The notes beneath the pieces were generated by a model that did not search any database, had not been told where the DNA came from, and worked only from the letters and a program-made list of their open reading frames with translations. A stretch of 18,369 nt of DNA from an uncultured Armatimonadota bacterium (GTDB lineage: Bacteria > Armatimonadota > Fimbriimonadia > Fimbriimonadales > Fimbriimonadaceae). Every line of letters starts with the position of its first letter. The first letter of the stretch is position 1. The position numbers and the translations under genes are program-made. Below, in pieces: positions 13,467 through 18,369 of the stretch. The stretch covers positions 1 to 18,369 of the forward strand of contig CAMLEL010000006.1 of assembly GCA_946478935.1 (NCBI GenBank), read 5' to 3'.

Positions 13467-14279
13467 TCAGACGGCAGATTTGAGCCCATCGAGGACCTTT
13501 CGAATCGACCATTGGTTCTTTTCGAGAAGTTCGTAAGCTTCGTCAAAGGTGACGGGCGCCAAGTCCTTCACGATGCGTGCGCATCGCTCCTTGAGCTTCT
13601 GGTTCTTGGCAGTGACGTCTACCATTAGGTTCTCGATCACCTTGCCGGCGCGGACCATGGCACCCGTGCTGATCCGATTCAGAACGAGCTTTTGAGCCGT
13701 GCCTGCCTTGAGCCGGGTTGAGCCGGTCAGGACTTCGGGGCCGGTATCGAGAAGGATAGGATGGTCAGCCAACTCCAAGAGTGGGGCATTCTTGTTATTC
13801 GCGATCCCGCAAGTCCAAATCCCTTTCTGCTTGGCGTGACGAATTCCGCCCAGTACATAGGGCGTCGTCCCGCTCGCGGCAAGGCCGATGACCACGTCGC
13901 GCGTATCGACGCGCAATTCGTTTAGCGCCACGACAGCCTGGTGCGGATCATCTTCCGCGTCTTCCACCGCTTTCGTGCTTGCGACATGGCCGCCCGAAAC
14001 CAAAGCGACGAACCGATCTGGCTCGATACCAAATGTTGGCGGCATCTCCGCGGCATCGGTAGTCGCGATTCGGCCGCTCGTACCAGAGCCCATGTAGATA
14101 ACGCGTCCTCCGCGAACGAATGCTTCGCTGCAGCGGTCGATTGCGATGGCGATCGAATCCTCCGCGGCTTGCAACGCACGAAGCACGATCGATTCTTCCT
14201 CGTTCATCAAACGAACGATTTCACGCGACGACATCTTGTCGAGGCCATATGACCTTGGATTTCGAGATTCAGTTGACAT
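13467..14279 (-). CDS. murQ: N-acetylmuramic acid 6-phosphate etherase
   Basis: Cleaves the lactyl ether of MurNAc-6-phosphate to give GlcNAc-6-phosphate and D-lactate in peptidoglycan recycling. The SIS domain has GSGTSGR (64-70). The catalytic acids correspond to Glu78 (in DAAEMPPTFG) and Glu109 (in AVEDAED). Other family blocks present are LAASGTTPYVLGG, GPEVLTGSTRLKAGTAQK (about 180-197) and ENLMVDV. At 270 residues it is somewhat shorter than E. coli MurQ (298) at both ends. ATG 14279 overlaps the end of the upstream kinase gene by 11 bases, so the two are translationally coupled. The overlap with a BadF-type kinase supports a kinase-etherase pair acting on MurNAc. Confidence 0.95.
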   Translation of the reverse strand: MSTESRNPRSYGLDKMSSREIVRLMNEEESIVLRALQAAEDSIAIAIDRCSEAFVRGGRVIYMGSGTSGRIATTDAAEMPPTFGIEPDRFVALVSGGHVASTKAVEDAEDDPHQAVVALNELRVDTRDVVIGLAASGTTPYVLGGIRHAKQKGIWTCGIANNKNAPLLELADHPILLDTGPEVLTGSTRLKAGTAQKLVLNRISTGAMVRAGKVIENLMVDVTAKNQKLKERCARIVKDLAPVTFDEAYELLEKNQWSIRKVLDGLKSAV

Positions 14280-15165
14280 GGGCCATTTCCTTGGCGAGCA
14301 TCACCGCACCGTAAACGGGCGGTTTCACAATCCGTTGGACTTCTAGGTTCATAGTTGGCATTTTTTCGCGAAGCTTTCTGGTAAATGCGTCACGGAATTG
14401 CGGGGCGTTTTGCCAAACGCCGCCAGCAAGGGTGACGATCAGGTTTTTTTGATCGGCAAGATATCGTTCTGCATGCCTATAGACCACATTGGCAAGTGCA
14501 TCCATTTGCGTTGTGATCGTTTCTAGGGCATAGGTCTGACCGTCTTTGGCATCTTGAGAGAGACCTTTGGCCAGTTTGGCCAAAACGGACTGTGGCGCCG
14601 GTGACTGATACAACTTGCTGACAATGACTCGCTCTTCCAGCGATTCGAACTGCTTCACCAAGGCTTCCTTCAAGGCATTACTGGCATCGGCCGGATAGCG
14701 AAGGAAGTGCAGAAGCGCGGCTCGTCCAAATTGATATCCAGAACCCTCATCGCCCAACAAGTAGCCTCGACCACCGCTCTTCACCATTCTTCCGCCTATT
14801 CGCGAACAGACCAAGGAGCCAGTCCCTGCGATAACACAGATGTCTGTCCCCGATTCGCTTGCGGAGAAAGCGGCGGCGTAGTCAGGCTCGGCATGAACGC
14901 GCGCTTGAGGGAATATTGCCGAAAGGTACATTTCCGCCCGGGAGCGATCCTGGTCGGTCAACAGGCCTGCAAAACACCCGCAGATATAGTCGGCTCCGGG
15001 GCAATCACGGGTGGCCTGGGCAAGGTTGGATCTTAGCCTCCGCTCAGGTGTCGACACGAGATTTGCTGAACCTGCCTGACCTTGATGAATAACCTGACCG
15101 TTTTGGTCCAAGGCCATCGCTCTGGAAGAGGAGCCGCCACAATCAAGCCCGAGGTAAATCGGCAT
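14269..15165 (-). CDS. BadF/BadG-type N-acetylglucosamine/MurNAc kinase
   Basis: A 298-residue ASKHA-fold sugar kinase. PHOSPHATE 1 is YLGLDCGGSSSRAMALD (4-20), where the family usually has D-G-G-G-T-K-T. Further motifs are VIAGTGSLV, the GGRGYLLGDEGSGYQFGRAAL block (about 150-172) typical of the BadF/BadG/NagK group, the adenosine motif LAGGVWQN, and PPVYGAVMLA at the end. Relatives phosphorylate GlcNAc, glucosamine or (MurK) both MurNAc and GlcNAc at C6. The 11-base overlap with murQ argues that MurNAc is the relevant substrate here and its product is passed to MurQ (inference). ATG 15165 has no strong Shine-Dalgarno sequence; a TATAAC box lies 14 bases upstream. Confidence 0.88.
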   Translation of the reverse strand: MPIYLGLDCGGSSSRAMALDQNGQVIHQGQAGSANLVSTPERRLRSNLAQATRDCPGADYICGCFAGLLTDQDRSRAEMYLSAIFPQARVHAEPDYAAAFSASESGTDICVIAGTGSLVCSRIGGRMVKSGGRGYLLGDEGSGYQFGRAALLHFLRYPADASNALKEALVKQFESLEERVIVSKLYQSPAPQSVLAKLAKGLSQDAKDGQTYALETITTQMDALANVVYRHAERYLADQKNLIVTLAGGVWQNAPQFRDAFTRKLREKMPTMNLEVQRIVKPPVYGAVMLAKEMAHVN

Positions 15166-15195
15166 GGGATGGAATCGGTTATACCTTGGAATGGA

Positions 15196-15217
15196 TTCTA
15201 TTTGGGTTCAAATAGGA
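15196..15217 (-). other. Intercistronic hairpin between MFS and kinase genes
   Basis: CTATTTG-GGTT-CAAATAG is a perfect 7-bp inverted repeat with a four-base loop, extendable by a G-U and a T-A pair to 15196-15217. It contains the MFS stop codon and lies 31 bases before the kinase start. There is no T-run after it on the minus strand, so it is more likely a 3'-end or processing hairpin that changes the transporter:kinase ratio than a full terminator. Confidence 0.4.
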
Positions 15218-16449
15218 CCCCGTGAACCTTTGCTCCATCGATCTGTGACGGGGATAGCGAGTACTGCAACCAGGGCAAGCGCCGCGCCGCTGATGAATGC
15301 GACTTTCGATCCGAACTCTTGCCAGAGCCACCCCATCAGGACATTCCCGATGATCGTGGTAAATCCGAGACCCATGAAGTAAATCCCGAGGGCGGTTCCG
15401 CGCGAGTCACTTGGAGAGTGGTCAGCCACCAGGGCCTTTCCCACTCCATCGGCAAGGCCGATATAGAGCCCGTATCCCAGGAACAATGGCCACATCCAGC
15501 TGCCACCAGCGTAGGCGAAGCCTGTGTAAACCATCGCATACAGTGTCCATCCAATGCCAATAATCCCCCAGCGACCCACGCGGTCGCTAATCACCCCCGC
15601 TGGATAACTTACGGCGATGTAGGCCAAGTTGTAGAGCAGATAGGCAAAAGTCGTGAGGATAAGCGGAAAGTGAGACGCTGCCGAAGCAGGCAGCCATCCT
15701 TGCAGCCATGCTGCTGACCCTTCGCGCGTAAAGACTTCGTTTGCGCGTAGAAGCAGGAATGTATCGCTGGAGTTTGCGAGGCCAAAGATTAGGGCGATGA
15801 CGACCGCGCGCCAATAGGCTGGTGAAAATGAAACTCGTTTCGGCTCCGAAACGTCGTGACTTGCCGGTGGCAGCTTGACTGCATCTCGAATATGCAAAGT
15901 AAGGATTGCGGAAACGAGTCCGGGAAAAAAGGCAATGAAGAAGATCCAGCGCAGATCACCGGGCCAAATGACCAGCAGGATAACCGCCCCGACGCCACCC
16001 AGGAAAGCGCCAGTCGTATCCATGGTCCGATGAAGTCCGAAAGCTTGGCCGAATTGATCCTTGTCCACAGAGTCGGCAATCAAGGCATCCCGCGCTGAGG
16101 TTCGAATCCCTTTTCCGAAGCGGTCGATCGAACGCCCCAGAAACACCGCTGGCCATCCGCCTGGTAGGCCCACAATTGGCTTGCCAATCGCACTTAAGAG
16201 ATATCCCCACCGAATGTACGGGACGCGCTTCCCAATCCGATCTGAGCGCCATCCCGACCAACCTTTCATGAAGCTGACGATTGCTGCTGCAAACCCCTCG
16301 ATGAGGCCGAGGGTCGTGGGCTGCGCCATCAGAACGGATGTGGCGTAGATCGGAATGATGGGATAGACCATCTCCGAGGCGACGTCAGCCCAAAGGCTGA
16401 TCCAACCCAGCAGATACACGCGCTTTGGGAGCGGCTTGCGTGCGGCCAT
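15208..16449 (-). CDS. MFS transporter, possibly for amino sugars
   Basis: A 413-residue major facilitator with about 12 hydrophobic segments. The loop after helix 2 has the MFS motif A variant KGWSGWRSDRIGKRVPYIRWG, and the central block LGRSIDRFGKGIRTSARDAL is typical of a broad, mostly uncharacterised MFS group with an S/D-R-x-G-K-G-I-R-x-x-x-R-D-A-L loop. ATG 16449 gives MAARKPLPKRVYLLGW; a longer frame to 16491 would need a TTG start that overlaps the divergent SDR gene. A TAAGAT box lies seven bases before 16449, consistent with a leaderless start. Only 42 bp separate its stop from the kinase start, and kinase and murQ follow on the same strand, so MurNAc, anhydro-MurNAc or GlcNAc import is a reasonable guess; drug efflux is the alternative. 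Confidence 0.82.
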   Translation of the reverse strand: MAARKPLPKRVYLLGWISLWADVASEMVYPIIPIYATSVLMAQPTTLGLIEGFAAAIVSFMKGWSGWRSDRIGKRVPYIRWGYLLSAIGKPIVGLPGGWPAVFLGRSIDRFGKGIRTSARDALIADSVDKDQFGQAFGLHRTMDTTGAFLGGVGAVILLVIWPGDLRWIFFIAFFPGLVSAILTLHIRDAVKLPPASHDVSEPKRVSFSPAYWRAVVIALIFGLANSSDTFLLLRANEVFTREGSAAWLQGWLPASAASHFPLILTTFAYLLYNLAYIAVSYPAGVISDRVGRWGIIGIGWTLYAMVYTGFAYAGGSWMWPLFLGYGLYIGLADGVGKALVADHSPSDSRGTALGIYFMGLGFTTIIGNVLMGWLWQEFGSKVAFISGAALALVAVLAIPVTDRWSKGSRGPI

Positions 16450-16490
16450 CCGGACGATCTTAGCCGAGAATCCCGTAGACTGGTTGCCCA

Positions 16491-17195
16491 ATGGAAAGAC
16501 GGATATTGATCACCGGCGCCAGCAGTGGCATCGGGCAAGCAGCAGCCCTGGCATTGGCGAAACCCCATACCCAGCTTATCCTGACTGCCCGGAATGAAGC
16601 GCGGCTTTCCGAAGTACGGGATCGCTGCGTAGAAGCAGGTTCTGCCGTCCAAATGTTAGCCTGTGATTTGGCTGCTGAGGATTCGATCCCTCTCTTACGA
16701 AGGGCCATGTCTGGCTTTGAGGGATATCCCACATTGATCAACTCGGCTGGGCTCGGTGTCTTTGGACTGTATGCGGATCTGGCCTGGGAAGACATCGAGA
16801 ACCAATTCCGTATCAATTTCCTCGCACCTGCGCGACTGATCCATGCCCTTTTGCCGGAGATGCTTGAAAGCGGTGGTGGTCAAATCATCAATGTACTGTC
16901 GATGACTTGTGCTCATCTCTTGCCAGGCTCAAACGCGTACGCTGCGTCAAAGTCTGCGCTTCTTTCACTGAGTCGGCTCATCTCGGCCGAACATCGATCG
17001 CAGGGAATCAAGGTGACAAACCTACTTCCCGGCGCGGTAGCTACACCTCTTTGGGATGGCTCGCCGATGCAAACGCGGCTCGCCGAAATGATTCCCGTCG
17101 AGGAGATCGCGAAGGCGATCGTGGGATGTGTCGAGGCGCCCCACACTTTCAATTTGGATGAAGCTCTAATCATGCCTCCGGGCGGGGTGTTGTAA
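16491..17195 (+). CDS. Short-chain dehydrogenase/reductase (classical SDR)
   Basis: This 234-residue NAD(P)-dependent oxidoreductase has every classical SDR landmark: cofactor loop TGASSGIG (8-15), an acidic DL pair at 59-60, NSAG (84-87), catalytic Asn109, Ser137 and Tyr150-x-x-x-Lys154 in YAASK, and PGAVATPLW after strand 6. Arg34 after strand 2 (TARNEARL) suggests NADP preference. The substrate is unknown. ATG 16491 has no Shine-Dalgarno sequence; a TAGACT box lies nine bases upstream, so a very short leader is possible. It is divergent from the MFS gene with a 41-bp gap, and 247 bp separate it from the HNH gene. Confidence 0.92.
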   Translation: MERRILITGASSGIGQAAALALAKPHTQLILTARNEARLSEVRDRCVEAGSAVQMLACDLAAEDSIPLLRRAMSGFEGYPTLINSAGLGVFGLYADLAWEDIENQFRINFLAPARLIHALLPEMLESGGGQIINVLSMTCAHLLPGSNAYAASKSALLSLSRLISAEHRSQGIKVTNLLPGAVATPLWDGSPMQTRLAEMIPVEEIAKAIVGCVEAPHTFNLDEALIMPPGGVL

Positions 17196-17247
17196 GATAT
17201 CTGTTAAGGTTTCAGCGAAAAAGCCGAACGATTTTGAAGCGTTTTCA

Positions 17248-17276
17248 TTGCGACTGAACGTCTGAATCGGTAGAAG
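17248..17276 (+). promoter_or_regulatory. Possible promoter for the HNH-gene leader
   Basis: TTGCGA (17248-17253), a 17-bp spacer and TAGAAG (17271-17276) each match four of six consensus positions. It would start an RNA near 17283 that reaches the terminator hairpin after roughly 115 bases. Weak on sequence alone. Confidence 0.3.
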
Positions 17277-17367
17277 CATGATTTCAAACGGCAAAGCCCG
17301 AACAGGATATCTTGTGCAGCCTCCGGCCTGGGGCGAATCGATGATACATTCGATAGCCATCGGGGCT

Positions 17368-17400
17368 AGAGGCTCGCACACGTCTGTGCGAGCCTCTTTT
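17368..17400 (+). terminator. Intrinsic terminator with perfect 13-bp stem
   Basis: AGAGGCTCGCACA (17368-17380) and TGTGCGAGCCTCT (17385-17397) are perfect complements around a CGTC loop, followed by TTTTGCTTTT. A smaller hairpin, TAGCC-atcgg-GGCTA (17354-17368), sits directly before it. It lies 173 bases beyond the SDR stop and 43 bases before the HNH start. It may end the SDR transcript or act as an attenuator in the HNH leader. The first T run is only four long, so strength is moderate. Confidence 0.75.
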
Positions 17401-17442
17401 GCTTTTGGAGCCGCCCTAATTTGATAGGAGAGAATTAAACGA

Positions 17443-17982
17443 GTGCCCACCCACGAAGTCCTTGTCTTGAACAGCAACTACGAACCGCTCAACGTCTGCA
17501 ACATGCGACGTGCGATTGCATTGATGTTGCTTGGCAAGGTCGAAGTGCTGCAGCAGCGCGAGCATCCATTGGAGACGGTCAAGGGATCGCAGTCGGCTCC
17601 TTCGGTACTCAAGATGAGGTACCAGGTCAGACGCCCAATGCCCCAGCTCAGGCTATCTCGACATTCAATTTTGGCTCGAGATAACTACACTTGCCAATAC
17701 TGCACCTCCAAGAAAGATTTGACGATCGACCACGTCATGCCTCGGTGGGCAGGTGGGCCCCATACCTGGGACAACCTGGTGGCATGCTGCCGTAGATGCA
17801 ATCTCAAAAAAGGTGACAAGACGCCAGCTCAGGCGAATATGAAGCTGGCCAGAAAGCCAAAGCGACCCCACTTCATTCCGTACCTTTCGTTGCCGCTGTA
17901 CCTCAAGGCTCAAGGTAGGGAAGATTGGCGCATGTACCTTCCATTTTTCGAAGAGTTCGCGATTGAAGGGAGCCTGAACTAA
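17443..17982 (+). CDS. HNH endonuclease-domain protein
   Basis: This 179-residue protein has an N-terminal segment (VLVLNSNYEPLNVCNMRRAI, then LMLLGKVEVL) and a C-terminal HNH domain. It has the zinc pairs Cys84-x-x-Cys87 (YTCQYC) and Cys116-x-x-Cys119, the catalytic Asp96-His97 in TIDHVMPRWAGG, Asn111 in WDNLVACC, and the closing RCNLKKGDKTP. This architecture is a widely conserved stand-alone HNH protein found as a chromosomal gene in many free-living bacteria; its role is not established, and nothing nearby indicates a mobile intron, phage or restriction system. GTG 17443 is supported by AGGAGAG ten bases upstream. A terminator hairpin lies between it and the SDR gene. Confidence 0.92.
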   Translation: MPTHEVLVLNSNYEPLNVCNMRRAIALMLLGKVEVLQQREHPLETVKGSQSAPSVLKMRYQVRRPMPQLRLSRHSILARDNYTCQYCTSKKDLTIDHVMPRWAGGPHTWDNLVACCRRCNLKKGDKTPAQANMKLARKPKRPHFIPYLSLPLYLKAQGREDWRMYLPFFEEFAIEGSLN

Positions 17983-18009
17983 CCCGCGCACAATTTGACT
18001 TGGTGGGGC

Positions 18010-18015
18010 TATTCT
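18010..18015 (+). promoter_or_regulatory. -10-like TATTCT box before the CoA-binding gene
   Basis: TATTCT sits six bases before ATG 18022, which has no Shine-Dalgarno sequence, the same spacing as TATCCT before marR. No convincing -35 hexamer at 17 bp was found. Suggests a leaderless transcript. Confidence 0.35.
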
Positions 18016-18021
18016 AACGGC

Positions 18022-18369
18022 ATGGCGGCGTCATACGGGATCGATTCAGCCTGCGCGATTGGGCTCAATTCTCATCTAGGGGCCGAAGACCGAGAGCATT
18101 TTCAGAATACGAAGGTGATTCGGTCTCTCCTGGGTAGCGCGAAGACCATCGCCGTTGTTGGACTCTCCACCGAGTCCACCAAAGCAAGCAACATGGTGGG
18201 GAGTTACCTCCAGGACAAAGGCTACCGAATCATTCCCGTCAACCCTCGTGCAATAGAGATTCTCGGCGCAAAGTGCTATCCGGACCTATTGAGTATTCCA
18301 GAGCCGATTGATATCGTCAACATATTTCGCCCTTCGAATGAGGTGCCCGAGATTGTCGACCAAGCAATC
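18022..18369 (+). CDS. CoA-binding domain protein, partial at window end
   Basis: The frame is open from ATG 18022 to the last base (116 residues), so the C-terminus lies outside the window. Residues 41-50 (KTIAVVGLST) begin a Rossmann-like CoA-binding domain of the YccU type, followed by VGSYLQDKGYRIIPVNP and IPEPIDIVNIFRPSNEVPEI, where family members have the same P-V-N-P and V-D-I-V-x-I-F-R blocks. These small proteins bind CoA, but their role is generally unknown. The first 30 residues are not typical; GTG 18115 would give a more usual N-terminus, while the TATTCT box favours 18022. No Shine-Dalgarno sequence is visible for 18022. Confidence 0.85.
   Translation, partial: MAASYGIDSACAIGLNSHLGAEDREHFQNTKVIRSLLGSAKTIAVVGLSTESTKASNMVGSYLQDKGYRIIPVNPRAIEILGAKCYPDLLSIPEPIDIVNIFRPSNEVPEIVDQAI

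Noticed and set aside
14570..14590. TTTGGCC/GGCCAAA repeat inside the kinase gene
   Set aside because: It lies in conserved coding sequence and the repetition follows from Leu-Ala-Lys codons rather than an independent element.
16450..16491. Longer MFS reading frame beginning at 16491
   Set aside because: It would need a TTG start overlapping the divergent SDR start, and the added residues (GNQSTGFSAKIVR) do not resemble an MFS N-terminus.
17443..17982. HNH gene as part of a homing intron, restriction or phage system
   Set aside because: No intron boundaries, methyltransferase, integrase or phage genes are near, and the protein has the architecture of the common stand-alone chromosomal HNH family.

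Overview
This is an ordinary chromosomal stretch of a moderately GC-rich bacterium (mid-50s percent by eye). I see no rRNA, tRNA, CRISPR array, phage gene or insertion sequence. The taxon is uncertain. Gene content (LmeA-like DUF2993 protein, TMEM14 protein, DUF6508 protein, single-domain HNH protein, nusA-rnpM-infB without rimP or rplGA neighbours) and the mixture of Shine-Dalgarno starts with apparently leaderless starts would fit an Armatimonadota (Fimbriimonadia-like) or related deep-branching lineage. That is an inference from general resemblance, not a search result.

Layout. 32-951 (minus): a MarR-family regulator followed by a small lamin-tail-like protein. 1006-2789 (plus): a HI0933/BaiN-type flavoprotein translationally coupled to 3-methyladenine DNA glycosylase I (tag), divergent from marR with a perfect inverted repeat between them. 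2790-3223: no convincing gene, but a series of hairpins ending in a strong intrinsic terminator. 3224-4547: a TMEM14 membrane protein convergent with a YgfZ/GcvT-like protein. 4654-7290 (plus): LmeA-like lipid-binding protein, family 2 glycosyltransferase, and a dGTPase-like HD hydrolase broken by one frameshift. 7300-8267 (minus): GNAT acetyltransferase, folB and a possible 35-residue ORF. 8257-11697 (plus): nusA-rnpM-infB, preceded by a promoter and an intrinsic terminator inside the nusA leader. 11713-12980: a DUF6508-like protein divergent from a SAM methyltransferase, then dps. 13467-16449 (minus): an MFS transporter, a BadF-type sugar kinase and murQ, which together look like an amino-sugar (MurNAc) salvage unit. 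16491-17982 (plus): an SDR oxidoreductase and an HNH endonuclease with its own hairpin leader. 18022 to the end: a CoA-binding protein cut by the window edge.

Main points of interest: (1) the structured RNA-like region ahead of the TMEM14 gene; (2) a terminator in the leader of nusA, itself a termination factor, which suggests autoregulatory attenuation; (3) a recurrent TAnnnT box 6-8 nt before start codons that lack a Shine-Dalgarno sequence, implying leaderless mRNAs next to strong SD genes; (4) a 16-bp operator-like repeat overlapping the marR -35 box; (5) the dGTPase frameshift and a hairpin burying its most likely start codon. Nothing here is clearly a large new system; the most novel-looking signals are regulatory.
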